NCBI GenBank assembly: GCA_964558715.1
Contig: CAZLFD010000003.1
Location: forward strand, 4,008-68,007
Direction: 5' to 3'
Length of the DNA: 64,000 nt
Source of the DNA: JBGSOV01 sp964558715
GTDB lineage: Bacteria; Patescibacteriota; Gracilibacteria; CAIRYL01; GCA-016699755
Positions within the stretch are counted from its first letter, which is position 1. Each line of letters begins with the position of its first letter. The notes under the pieces were generated by a model, which did no database searches, was not told where the DNA came from, and saw only the letters and a list, made by a program, of their open reading frames with translations. The translations under genes were made by a program, and so were the position numbers. Shown here piece after piece: positions 35,428 through 43,990 of this stretch.

Positions 35428-35747
35428 TGGCTTTTATCATCAATAACGATGGCTTTGTCTGTGAATCTTGTGGGGAAAAAAACCCTCCTGCCAAGGCGAC
35501 CTGCCGCGACCACTGCCGTAAATGCTTGATGGGAAAACACGTCGATGACGTTTCACCAGGCGACCGCGCCAGCACTTGCCAAGGAAAAATGGAGCCGATC
35601 GCCGTGTTGCCCGGCACCAAAAAAACGGATTATGTGCTGCTCTACAAATGCGAAAAATGTGGACTTGAGCGTAAAAACCGTGCCGCACCAGATGATGATC
35701 TAGAGACGATTTTGAAGGTGGCGGCAGAGCGGATTTTTAGGGTGTGA
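35427..35747 (+). CDS. RNHCP domain zinc-ribbon-like protein
   Basis: 106 residues. Cys-x2-Cys pairs CESCGEKNPP and CEKCGLERKN with the intervening CRDHCRKCLMGKHVD form the RNHCP signature (RNHCP is the family name after a conserved motif). Likely a metal-binding nucleic-acid-associated protein; the role is unknown. Coupled to the ACT-domain gene. Confidence 0.85.
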   Translation: MAFIINNDGFVCESCGEKNPPAKATCRDHCRKCLMGKHVDDVSPGDRASTCQGKMEPIAVLPGTKKTDYVLLYKCEKCGLERKNRAAPDDDLETILKVAAERIFRV

Positions 35748-35748
35748 C

Positions 35749-37254
35749 CTATGCTTCGATTGTCTCATGTTCGTCACCGGAACGCAGTTCTGGAAAGTGT
35801 CGGTAAAGAACAAGCATTGGCAGCTCGCCCTTTCTTCTGGCGCTGGCTAAATCACGCCAATCAGCCGGATTCATGCAGTCTTCTAGTCTTAGTTTCGCCA
35901 AATATGTTGCGAGCTTTTTATCACCGGCAAAGCCTGTTTTCGGCTGCATATGCAGCAACTCCGTTTTCCAAATATGGTTTGCGATGTCACGCGCATGCGG
36001 GTCTTTTTGAAAATGTTTGTGCATTATCGAAAAAATAGCTTTCATACGCTCGTCTCCATCATCAACAAGCAGGGCATCTTCGGTATGCGGACCATAGCGG
36101 AAAGCCATCAAGTCAAAGACCGCAGTTCGAAAAGACGGTTTGCCATCTGCGACTTGAACGATTTTACTCACAACCTCAGGGTCACTTACGAGCGACATAA
36201 TGAGCACCTGTTCCTTTTTAGAGTAATGCATTTCAAATTCAGAACCAACCGATTTACCTGAGCGGTTACGAGCAGCATGCGGCGGAGTAATAGGCGGATG
36301 ATATGCCATAAGCATGGCTGTTTGTATTTTTTGGTGTGTTGGGCGCTGTCGTTCTATTCGCAATGAATCTTTAGCCAAAACATTTGTAAGTCCGGGTGCG
36401 AAATCTTGCGACACAGAAGACTCGTACGTTTCAACTCCGGTCTTTTTGTTAGCGTCCGTAGATGTATTTCTTGCAAGCTTTATGCTTCCTTCCTTGGGCG
36501 CACCTCCTTCACCGCCATTCGAAAGCAGATCAGCTCCGCCCCCACCTGAGCCATCAACAAATCCGCTCTCCTTCGGATTTCGTGAGACATAGTACGCCTT
36601 TGTTGTATCGCCCCCGTCACCCTGTGCACCTTTTCCGCACACAACTGGTATTCCATCGACATCAACTAAAACCGTGCCGCCACCTGTTAAAGTGGTGTGA
36701 ATATTCTCGAGGTGATCTGCTGTTTGAATGCCCTCATTTTCGAGCAGAAATGTGATTTTTTTGACCTGTTCTTCAATCGGCACTGTCTGCAAACGGTTCG
36801 CCAGCGATGGCGTTTTTAGGCCTTCTTGATTGGGCTGCGCGATTTCAGGGCGAATGGTATCTTCGCCATAGAGAGCATTGTTCACCGATTCTTGCGACTC
36901 AGAAAAAATATAAAGCGCGTCGGCTTCAGCACCTTCAAGTTCTGGCAGTTTTGAAAGAAAGGGATTACGCGAATAATACCAATATTCTTGTTCTTCTTGA
37001 TATTGCGCATTGAACATTTCGGAAACTGCCCTGCGCATCGTCGCATCGGCCGTTTTTTCTAATTCATCATCAGGGATTCTCTTAAAATCAAAGAGCGCAT
37101 CTGCAATTCTTTCATTATCAGAGGCCGCGAGCTGAGGCTGCAATTCACCTCCCTCATCCGGACCGACTCTACCAGCTGGATATAAATAAATCAGTCGCTG
37201 CTCAGCCACAAACGTGCTTTCATGCCTCTTTTTTTCGAGATCATGCTCCTTCAT
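35749..37254 (-). CDS. Hypothetical protein, 501 residues, unrecognised
   Basis: No family recognised. N-terminal ~160 residues are charged and helical (LEKTADATMRRAVSEMFNAQ, QEEQEYWYYSRNPFLSKLPE). The middle has a compact beta segment (GGGTVLVDVDGIPVVCGKGA) and a glycine-rich loop (DGSGGGGADLLSNGGEGGAP). The C-terminal ~150 residues are helical (TAVFDLMAFRYGPHTEDALL). No signal peptide or membrane helix, so probably cytoplasmic. The 61-residue gene 10 nt upstream is in the same operon. Start ATG 37254 is chosen over an upstream TTG because it clears the neighbour's stop. Its stop (35749) directly abuts the convergent RNHCP gene. Confidence 0.7.
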   Translation of the reverse strand: MKEHDLEKKRHESTFVAEQRLIYLYPAGRVGPDEGGELQPQLAASDNERIADALFDFKRIPDDELEKTADATMRRAVSEMFNAQYQEEQEYWYYSRNPFLSKLPELEGAEADALYIFSESQESVNNALYGEDTIRPEIAQPNQEGLKTPSLANRLQTVPIEEQVKKITFLLENEGIQTADHLENIHTTLTGGGTVLVDVDGIPVVCGKGAQGDGGDTTKAYYVSRNPKESGFVDGSGGGGADLLSNGGEGGAPKEGSIKLARNTSTDANKKTGVETYESSVSQDFAPGLTNVLAKDSLRIERQRPTHQKIQTAMLMAYHPPITPPHAARNRSGKSVGSEFEMHYSKKEQVLIMSLVSDPEVVSKIVQVADGKPSFRTAVFDLMAFRYGPHTEDALLVDDGDERMKAIFSIMHKHFQKDPHARDIANHIWKTELLHMQPKTGFAGDKKLATYLAKLRLEDCMNPADWRDLASARRKGELPMLVLYRHFPELRSGDEHETIEA

Positions 37255-37264
37255 TTTTTTTGGA

Positions 37265-37450
37265 TTATTCAATACTCTCGATTTCTGCCTCAATATCTTT
37301 CAGGTTTTTGCTGCGCTCATGCGACTCAGCAGCCACATGCTTGTTTTGTAGCCGTATCCGCGAAGTCTCTGCCCGTGTGTGCGAGTGAGTAATGGTCTCT
37401 GCCAACGACTGAATTACACCGACGAGTCGTTCGCGTTCCTGTGCATCCAT
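37265..37450 (-). CDS. Small helical protein, partner of the 501-residue protein
   Basis: 61 residues, almost entirely helical and charged (LVGVIQSLAETITHSHTRAE, HERSKNLKDIEAEIESIE), consistent with a coiled coil. Upstream of and close to the 501-residue gene, so likely co-expressed. Function unknown. Confidence 0.6.
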   Translation of the reverse strand: MDAQERERLVGVIQSLAETITHSHTRAETSRIRLQNKHVAAESHERSKNLKDIEAEIESIE

Positions 37451-37492
37451 TTTTATGTTGATATATCTATTAATAATAGCAGAAACCTTATC

Positions 37493-37963
37493 TTAGCGCA
37501 ATTTCTCTTCCATCATTTTTAACAAGAATTGCAAGGCATATTCTGTCGCAAAAGATTGGCTACTTGCTCGATCGCCTTCAAACCCCTTATCGATGTGCTC
37601 TGTGTGGTTTGCATCGGCAACGGCAAAGAATATTCTTCCGCGCAAAGAATCGACCGGCTCTGCCTCGCCAGTAGTAGAAATACAAAAATCCGCCTTACAC
37701 TGTTCGCGCCAGCGTGAAGCCATTTCTACTGCGCATTCAATGGAATAGACACCACATTCGTTAAAAAATTTAGGCGTAAGGTCTAAAAACTGCATTTTGG
37801 CGCGGGTGTCATAAAACACTCCGCCGCTGTAAAACACTTCACTCGCGCCAGAAACCGATGTGAGTGCCGCAGCTATGCGCCCGCCAGTGACCGACTCTAC
37901 CGTACAAATGCGCCAGTTGTTTTGCTGTGCCAAGTGGATGATTTGGGAGGCGAGATTTTTCAC
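37493..37963 (-). CDS. CinA-type C-terminal domain protein (nicotinamide-nucleotide amidase-like)
   Basis: 156 residues, stand-alone PncC/CinA C-domain. Signature TVESVTGGRIAAALTSVSGA and SEVFYSGGVFYDTRAKMQFL; also GVYSIECAVEMASRW and CISTTGEAEP. The family hydrolyses nicotinamide mononucleotide to nicotinate mononucleotide; some stand-alone members are inactive. The usual AESCTGG reads VESVTGG here, and the usual TGxAGP motif reads TGEAEP, so activity is uncertain. It sits 3 nt after a small cupin gene on the same strand. Confidence 0.8.
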   Translation of the reverse strand: MKNLASQIIHLAQQNNWRICTVESVTGGRIAAALTSVSGASEVFYSGGVFYDTRAKMQFLDLTPKFFNECGVYSIECAVEMASRWREQCKADFCISTTGEAEPVDSLRGRIFFAVADANHTEHIDKGFEGDRASSQSFATEYALQFLLKMMEEKLR

Positions 37964-37966
37964 TGT

Positions 37967-38230
37967 TTATTCAAAAAAATAATGCTTAAAAATCGCTTTG
38001 TGAATCGTCCATGTGCATTTGAGCCCCACCGGAAAGACGACGATATCTCCGACACCAAAACTGACTTCCCTTCCATCATCTATCATAACCGTCGCGCTGC
38101 CCTCGAGAATCAAACAGTTTTCACTTTGGGAATATTCCCAGGGAAACACCGCCGGCTCGTGGCTCCATATCGACCAATTTTTAGCAGTTGCGATTTCTTC
38201 TTCATTCGGTTTTTTGACGATGATTTCCAT
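37967..38230 (-). CDS. Cupin-domain protein (DUF861-like)
   Basis: 87 residues, a single small beta-barrel: WSIWSHEPAVFPWEYSQSEN, CLILEGSATVMIDDGREVSF, GVGDIVVFPVGLKCTWTIHK. This is the Cupin_3 type found as sugar- or metabolite-binding proteins. The metal-binding His residues of classical cupins are mostly missing. Adjacent and co-directional with the CinA-like gene. Confidence 0.85.
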   Translation of the reverse strand: MEIIVKKPNEEEIATAKNWSIWSHEPAVFPWEYSQSENCLILEGSATVMIDDGREVSFGVGDIVVFPVGLKCTWTIHKAIFKHYFFE

Positions 38231-38416
38231 AAACGCGAAACACTTTGTGGTGTGATTCTAGCGCGAAAGCGATGTGGGCACAAAATATTGTGCCTCTGCG
38301 AATGCCGTGGCAAGCAGAGGGAAGAAGTGCGCTGTTTGCTTCTGCTGTTTGCAAATTGCCGATTGCTTTTCAGAGCTTAAAATGACACAATCAGTTCGAT
38401 TTAATCACGAACGAAA

Positions 38417-40405
38417 ATGGCTGAGAAACAGAATTATTCTGCAGAGAATATCCAGGTGCTCGAAGGGCTTGAGGCAGTGCGTAAACGCCCAGGGATGTAC
38501 ATCGGTTCAACAGATGTGCGCGGCTTGCATCACTTATTGTGGGAGATCGTCGACAATGCGATTGATGAAGCAATGGCGGGATACTGCGACAATATCGAAA
38601 TCGTCATGCAGGCGGATGGTGGAGTGAGAGTATCAGATAATGGACGTGGTATTCCGGTAGATACGCATTCAAAAACTGGAAAATCTGCGCTCGAAACGGT
38701 GATGACGATTTTGCATGCGGGCGGAAAATTCGGCGGCGGCGGGTATAAGGTTTCAGGAGGATTGCATGGCGTGGGCGCAAGTGTGGTGAATGCCCTGGCA
38801 GAAAAAGTCGTGGCGACCGTTAAGCGCGATGGAAAACTGCATCGCCAGGAGTACGCACGTGGTGCGGTGGTCACGCCAATCGAAGTAGTGGGTGAAGCAA
38901 GCGATACCGGAACAGAAATCGTCTTTTACCCGGACCCGCAGATCTTTAAAGAAACCACGAGCATGGAGTGGGACACCATTCTCACTCGTCTGCGTCAGCA
39001 AGCGTATTTAACGAAAGGTGTCCGCATCGCCATTGCAGACGAAACAGGCGAAAAGCCCAAGCGACATGCCTTCTTTTTTGATGGCGGAGTGGCAAGTTAC
39101 GTGCGGCATTTATCCGAGAATAAGGTGTCGATTTCAGAGGTCATCGCTGTGGAGCGCGAGACCGAAGCTTGCCAATTGGAAGTGGCGATGCGCTACACCG
39201 ACTCGTACACCGAAAACATCTGGTGTTTCACCAACCATATTCACAATCCAGAGGGAGGGACACACTTGACCGGATTTCGCACGGCGCTGACCCGTACCAT
39301 CAATGCCTACGCGCGCGACAAGCAGATGCTAAAAGAAAAAGAAGATAATTTTGTCGCCGAAGACGTACGCGAAGGCCTTACCGCAGTGCTTTCGATTAAA
39401 GTCGCCGAGCCGCAGTTTGAAGGGCAGACGAAAGGGAAGCTCGGGAATTCGGAGGTGCGCCCAGCAGTAGAAGCTGCCTTTGCCGAAGCATTTACCGAAT
39501 ATTTGGAAGAAAACCCGAATGAAGCCCGCGCGGTTATTGGAAAGTGCTTGCTTGCTGCCCGAGCCCGTAAAGCGGCGCGTGCTGCGCGCGATACCGTAAT
39601 CCGCAAGGGAGCACTCGAAGGGATGACTCTGCCGGGGAAATTGGCGGACTGCTCCAGTAAAAATGCCGAAGAGACCGAGATTTTCATTGTAGAGGGCGAC
39701 TCTGCCGGTGGCTCGGCAAAGCAAGGGCGCAATCGCGACTTTCAGGCGATTTTGCCACTAAGAGGAAAAATCTTGAATGTAGAGCAGGCACGACTCGACA
39801 AAATGTTGAACAACAATGAGGTCAAGGCGCTGATTACTGCATTGGGAACCGGTATTGGTGATATCTTCGAGGCAGAGAAATTGCGCTACGGCAAAGTGGT
39901 GATCATGACGGATGCCGACGTCGACGGCGCCCACATCCGCACTTTATTGCTGACCTTGTTCTACCGCTACTTCCGTGAAATCGTGGATAATGGGAATTTG
40001 TATATCGCCTGCCCACCACTCTATAAAGTGGCAAAGGGAAAAGACGTGCGTTATGCCTACGACGAGGTGGAAAAGCTGAACATTTTAAAAGACATGGGTA
40101 TTGAAGACGAGGCCGAAGAGATTGAAGAAAACGAGGAAGAAAATGGAAACGAAGAAGAGGAGACCGCGACCAAAAAGAAGTCGAACCGTGTTTCGATTCA
40201 GCGCTATAAAGGTCTGGGTGAAATGAACCCTGATCAATTATGGGAGACGACGATGGACCCAGACATGCGCACTATGATGCAGGTTACGATCGAAGATGCC
40301 GAGCGTAGCGATCTTGTGTTTACCACGCTGATGGGGAGCGAAGTCTTACCGCGCAAAAAGTTCATCCAAACGCATGCGAAATCGGTGAAAAATTTGGATA
40401 TTTGA
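38417..40405 (+). CDS. gyrB: DNA gyrase subunit B
   Basis: 662 residues. ATPase subunit of type II topoisomerase. GHKL ATPase: EIVDNAIDEAMAGY, DNGRGIPVD, GGGYKVSGGLHGVGASVVNAL; transducer: QTKGKLGNSEV; TOPRIM: FIVEGDSAGGSA, TDADVDGAHIRTLLLTLFYR; C-terminal IQRYKGLGEMNPDQLWETT. An acidic insertion (residues about 571-590, EEIEENEEENGN) sits before KKKSNRVSIQRYKGLGE. gyrA is not in the window; parE cannot be fully excluded, but a lone ATPase-TOPRIM protein of this length is normally GyrB. Confidence 0.95.
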   Translation: MAEKQNYSAENIQVLEGLEAVRKRPGMYIGSTDVRGLHHLLWEIVDNAIDEAMAGYCDNIEIVMQADGGVRVSDNGRGIPVDTHSKTGKSALETVMTILHAGGKFGGGGYKVSGGLHGVGASVVNALAEKVVATVKRDGKLHRQEYARGAVVTPIEVVGEASDTGTEIVFYPDPQIFKETTSMEWDTILTRLRQQAYLTKGVRIAIADETGEKPKRHAFFFDGGVASYVRHLSENKVSISEVIAVERETEACQLEVAMRYTDSYTENIWCFTNHIHNPEGGTHLTGFRTALTRTINAYARDKQMLKEKEDNFVAEDVREGLTAVLSIKVAEPQFEGQTKGKLGNSEVRPAVEAAFAEAFTEYLEENPNEARAVIGKCLLAARARKAARAARDTVIRKGALEGMTLPGKLADCSSKNAEETEIFIVEGDSAGGSAKQGRNRDFQAILPLRGKILNVEQARLDKMLNNNEVKALITALGTGIGDIFEAEKLRYGKVVIMTDADVDGAHIRTLLLTLFYRYFREIVDNGNLYIACPPLYKVAKGKDVRYAYDEVEKLNILKDMGIEDEAEEIEENEEENGNEEEETATKKKSNRVSIQRYKGLGEMNPDQLWETTMDPDMRTMMQVTIEDAERSDLVFTTLMGSEVLPRKKFIQTHAKSVKNLDI

Positions 40406-40559
40406 TGAGTTCATCCCATAAAAAAGTGTGTGGGTTAGCAGGAGGAGACGCATGGCGACACCAGCGAAACCGAATCGGACATACTGATTGTTCTTTGGAA
40501 AATCGGTATTCTGAATCAGATAAGTGCTATGCTGATCTGTGAAAATTAGCGGCAAGAGG

Positions 40560-41157
40560 ATGACGTCAGAAAAAGCGTAAGCGATCATTCAGATTTGGTT
40601 TGGCAATCGCCGTGCCGATGAACCGGGTGCCGCAAGAATCGGCTGAGCAATAGTGGATGAAAGACGAAAGATTCGACTGCGAAATCGCTGCCCGATTCGG
40701 GCAACATCTGGCGGAAATCCGAGAAAATGACACTAAAAATGACCCTCTGATCACTTTGGCCAAGATCATAGTGCTTGACCATTTCTCGCGCAACATCTAC
40801 CGCAGCAAGCCGGAGAGTCTTGCCAAAGATGACTTGGCACTGAAGTTGAGTTCTGAACTGGTAGCCAGCGATGAATGGCAAAAATTCTCAGAACCCGAAT
40901 CCCAATTCGCGATTATGCCGTTTATGCATTCCGAAAGTCTACAATTACAAAACCGAGCAGTAAAGCTGTTTGAACACCTGGTTGCACGCGCAAGGCCGCA
41001 ATTTAAAGAAATATCACAGAATGCACTGAAGCATGCCACCTTACACCGAGATATCATCGCCCGTTTTAACCGTTTTCCGCATCGTGATCAGATTTTAGGC
41101 AGAAAAAGTTCTGCCACCGAGATCGAGTTTTTAGAGCAACCCGATTCATCTTTTTAG
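40560..41157 (+). pseudogene. Decayed DUF924 family gene
   Basis: A 166-residue open frame from 40657 (FDCEIAARFGQHLAEI, LDHFSRNIYRSKPESLAKDD, MPFMHSESLQLQNRAVKLFE) is clearly the body of a DUF924 protein, but it lacks the family's N-terminal W-F-G segment. That segment exists just upstream in another frame: an ATG at 40560 reads MTSEKA, then TAA (40578), then AIIQIWFGNRRADEPG, then TGA (40644). The body frame itself has TAG at 40651 immediately before WMKDE. So the gene has at least two nonsense codons and one frameshift. Sequencing errors cannot produce all three easily, so decay is likely. Confidence 0.75.
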
Positions 41158-41373
41158 TCGTTTACCACCGGCATAATCAAGTATCCGCCGGGGTATGCCG
41201 CTCGGCTTTCTGTAATTTGGCCTGTAGCCTGTATTACGCCGCTCGCTTTTGCTATGCAGGCGAATAGGTTAGCATGCTAATGACTAATCTTAAATCTGAA
41301 TATACCACTGATAAACCATCGGGTCTTTTTAAGGGTAGCCGTCATTACTTTTCTGGCAGCTATCATCGGATAC

Positions 41374-41997
41374 GTGGAGTATCAATACCAACTACACACC
41401 TATGTCTCGAAAGAAAGCCTCGGCAAGCTCGAAACTTTTATCCGTTCACATGGCATTTGGGCGCCGTTCGCTTTTGCGCTCATTTATTATTTTGCGACGC
41501 TGTTCTTTCTTTCTGCCGCAGTATTGACAATATTAAGTGGTGTGCTCTTTGGAAAACTGTGGGGCTCAGTACTGGTCGTGTTTATTGCGACGGTCGCCGC
41601 ACAAACCGGATTTTTTCTATCGCATCGGTACGGCTCCGGCATTTTCGATAAGGTAGGCAAGCAAGGTGGTACGATCAAAAGGCTCGTTGATAAGCTAAAC
41701 ACCGGCATCGAGCACAATGGCTTTCGCGCTTTTTTTATTCTCCGCTGCTTGTTTCTACCGTACATGCCGCTTAGCTACGCGGCAGGATTAGTGAAAAAAG
41801 CGAAAGCGCGAGATTTTTTTCTGGCGACGTTCTTCACGAATGCGATTTTTAGCCCGGTGTTTGTGTTTTTCGGCGATGCTCTTTTACAGGGGCCGAAGGC
41901 GCTCTTTTTACCGGCGGTCCTGATTGTGCTCGTGCTATTGGTGCCACGGTTTGTGAAGTTTTTTCAGCACAGATTCTCTTCTCCGAAAACAGTATGA
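41374..41997 (+). CDS. TVP38/TMEM64 family membrane protein, apparent N-terminal frameshift
   Basis: 207 residues from a GTG at 41374, with five or so membrane helices; core motif AVLTILSGVLFGKLWGSVLV and RCLFLPYMPLSYAAGL identify the TVP38 (SNARE-associated/DedA-like) family. The same frame continues upstream through another good helix (FLRVAVITFLAAIIGYVEY), but without a normal start; an ATG at 41274 lies in a different frame (MLMTNLKSEYTTDKPSGLF). Joining them needs one base removed at the TTTTT run (41325-41329). The stop overlaps the next gene by 4 nt, a pairing often seen with MerA-like reductases. Membrane transport or lipid scrambling is possible. Confidence 0.75.
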   Translation: MEYQYQLHTYVSKESLGKLETFIRSHGIWAPFAFALIYYFATLFFLSAAVLTILSGVLFGKLWGSVLVVFIATVAAQTGFFLSHRYGSGIFDKVGKQGGTIKRLVDKLNTGIEHNGFRAFFILRCLFLPYMPLSYAAGLVKKAKARDFFLATFFTNAIFSPVFVFFGDALLQGPKALFLPAVLIVLVLLVPRFVKFFQHRFSSPKTV

Positions 41998-43487
41998 AGT
42001 ACGAATACGATTTATTGGTGATCGGCGGTGGCGCAGCCGGACTCACGGTTGCCTCTGGTGCGGCCCAGCTGGGAGCAAAGGTAGCGCTCGTCAGCAAAGA
42101 TGCTCTAGGTGGCGATTGCCTGTTTTTTGGCTGCGTACCGAGCAAGACCTTGATTAAATCTGCCAAAGTCGCGCATATTATCAAACATGCTGATGCTTTT
42201 GGTTTGAAGGCGGCCAAGCCCGAATACGATTTTGCGGAAGTGACTAGGCGCATCAATACCGTAATCGAAACGGCCGGAATCCACGATGACCCAGAGCGCT
42301 TTCGCAACATGGGAGTGGATGTGATTTTCGGCAAAGCCGACTTTTGGGATATGCATACTGTCTGTGTGCGCCTGACAAAACTCTTCGCCAAAGAGCAACA
42401 AAGAGAAGTTTCAGAAAAAGGTGATGAATTTATGCTGACTGCAGAAAAAATCGTAATCGCTACCGGCTCACGCCCTTTTGTTCCGCCGATTCCTGGTATG
42501 ATGGAGAGTGGTTTTCTGACGAATGAGAATATCTTTTCGATGAAAAAATTGCCAAAATCATTGGTGGTACTTGGCGCCGGGCCGATCGGCTGTGAACTGG
42601 CTCAAGCCTTTGCTAGGCTAGGAACAAAGGTAACGATGCTCGTACGCGGTGAACAGATCATGAGCAAAGAAGACCCCGATGTTGCTACATACATGGCGGA
42701 TATTTTTGCCGAAGAAGCGATTGAGATCCGCTACAAGACCAGTGTTACTAACGTCGAAAATCATGAGTCGTTGAAGCGCATCACGATTGATGAAGATGGT
42801 GAAAAAGGTGAGTTAGAGGCGGAGAATATTCTAGTTGCTACGGGCAGAGTGCCAGACCTCGGGCCGCTTAATCTAGAAAACGCCGGGGTAAAATCTGACA
42901 AGCGCGGTATTGTTACGGATAAGAAACTGCGCACCAACCAAAAGCACATCTACGCCATTGGTGATGTAAACGGCAAATACCAATTTACCCATACGGCCGG
43001 TTACGAAGGGGGCATTGTGGTGAGTAACGCGGTGTTGCATTTTCCACGCAAAGTGGATTATGAAGCGATTCCCTGGGCGACCTTTACCGACCCCGAAGTA
43101 GCAAGTTGTGGCCTGAATGAGGCCGAGGCAAAGCAGCGCGGCATCGATTATCAGGTTTGGCGGCACGAATTTACGCGGCAAGACCGAGCTTTGGCAGAAT
43201 CGGAAAATCACGGCTTTGTGAAAATCCTCACGACCGGTAGACGCGGCAAAATCATTGGTGGGCAGATCGTCGGGCCACATGCTGGTGAAATCATCCACGA
43301 ATTGATCCTCGCACGTAATGCCGGGCTTACCCTGGCGAGCATCGCCAGTGCTGTACATGTGTATCCGACGTTGGCAGAAATCATCAAGTCTGCGGCAGGA
43401 AAGTACTTCGCAGAAAAACTCTTCACCAATAAAACACGAAAGATCCTCAAATTCTTTTTTCGTTATCGCGGGAAGACAGAACAGTAA
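41994..43487 (+). CDS. MerA/Lpd-like FAD-dependent pyridine nucleotide-disulfide oxidoreductase
   Basis: 497 residues. FAD-binding GGGAAGLTVASGAAQLGA (11-28), redox-active Cys pair GGDCLFFGCVPSK, NAD(P) site VLGAGPIGCELAQAFARLG, ATGRVPD, IYAIGDVN and the dimerisation domain ending AVHVYPTLAEIIK. The C-terminal catalytic HxxPT-type His is replaced by the H-V-Y-P-T arrangement seen in MerA-like proteins, but the vicinal C-terminal Cys pair of true mercuric reductase is missing, and no N-terminal HMA domain is present. Substrate unknown. Coupled by ATGA to the TVP38 gene. Confidence 0.9.
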   Translation: MKYEYDLLVIGGGAAGLTVASGAAQLGAKVALVSKDALGGDCLFFGCVPSKTLIKSAKVAHIIKHADAFGLKAAKPEYDFAEVTRRINTVIETAGIHDDPERFRNMGVDVIFGKADFWDMHTVCVRLTKLFAKEQQREVSEKGDEFMLTAEKIVIATGSRPFVPPIPGMMESGFLTNENIFSMKKLPKSLVVLGAGPIGCELAQAFARLGTKVTMLVRGEQIMSKEDPDVATYMADIFAEEAIEIRYKTSVTNVENHESLKRITIDEDGEKGELEAENILVATGRVPDLGPLNLENAGVKSDKRGIVTDKKLRTNQKHIYAIGDVNGKYQFTHTAGYEGGIVVSNAVLHFPRKVDYEAIPWATFTDPEVASCGLNEAEAKQRGIDYQVWRHEFTRQDRALAESENHGFVKILTTGRRGKIIGGQIVGPHAGEIIHELILARNAGLTLASIASAVHVYPTLAEIIKSAAGKYFAEKLFTNKTRKILKFFFRYRGKTEQ

Positions 43488-43579
43488 AGTCACTCCAGCT
43501 TTGTCCGGAATCGGGAGGAATCTTTCAGTGGCTTTTCAGTCTCTTCAAACCTTGCTACCCAGAGAGAGGGCAGTGATAC

Positions 43580-43616
43580 AAAAAAAACACCCGCATCAGA
43601 TGGGGGTGTCTTTTTT
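43580..43616. terminator. Bidirectional rho-independent terminator
   Basis: Stem ACACCC (43587-43592) with GGGTGT (43604-43609), flanked by eight A (43580-43587) on the left and six T (43611-43616) on the right. It can stop transcription of the MerA-like gene on the plus strand and of anything arriving on the minus strand. Confidence 0.85.
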
Positions 43617-43624
43617 AATATTTA

Positions 43625-43990
43625 TGTTCATGTCTCTCTGGTTGCGCTCACGGTGCCTTAGGTATGAAGTAAGGAGTGAACGAAAGAGTCATGGGGGGCA
43701 TGAACGTGGCCCTTATCTTGCCTTCCTCCGGAGTGGTTTTGGTCGTTCCTGCGACCTGCCCGTTGGTCACTTGGTCGTACTGTCAAAGACGGTAGCCAAG
43801 TGCAGACAAATGGAGGTGGGATTCCGGTCGTTCAGATTCGGAGTCCGCTTGGAAAGCTAAGAAAACGGAACCCTTCGATGGGCGATCACAAGCTTTCGGT
43901 TGCAGACTGAGTCGCATATTGCGTGTCGCCCGAAAGATCTTTTGTGAATGGGGGCCGAAGAGCTCCCGTTTTCTCCGCTTTGAGAGAGGG
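43625..43990 (+). ncRNA. Candidate large structured RNA of unknown class
   Basis: No protein is encoded, but I find a dense set of helices: GTTCATG 43626-43632 with 43699-43705; CGCTCAC 43645-43651 with 43676-43682 (one mismatch) over CCTTA 43656-43660 with 43670-43674; GGTCG 43741-43745 with 43752-43756; CACTTGG 43768-43774 with 43796-43802 over TACTGTC 43778-43784 with 43788-43794; GGATTCCG 43819-43826 with 43839-43846; GAAAACGG 43861-43868 with 43966-43973 enclosing CTTTCGG 43893-43899 with 43930-43936 plus TCACAA 43886-43891 with 43942-43947. Three helices hold G-U pairs only if read on the plus strand (43781-43791, 43822-43843, 43953-43964); on the minus strand they become A-C mismatches. 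I could not match RNase P, tmRNA, SRP or 6S signatures. No promoter recognised. Confidence 0.6.

Noticed and set aside
41994..43487. True mercuric reductase
   Set aside because: No C-terminal vicinal cysteines and no HMA domain, and no mer genes nearby.
43625..43990. RNase P RNA
   Set aside because: Some GGAGG/TCCGG-like words occur but the conserved core (GAGGAAAGTCC and ACAGAA-CCCGGCTTA regions) is missing.
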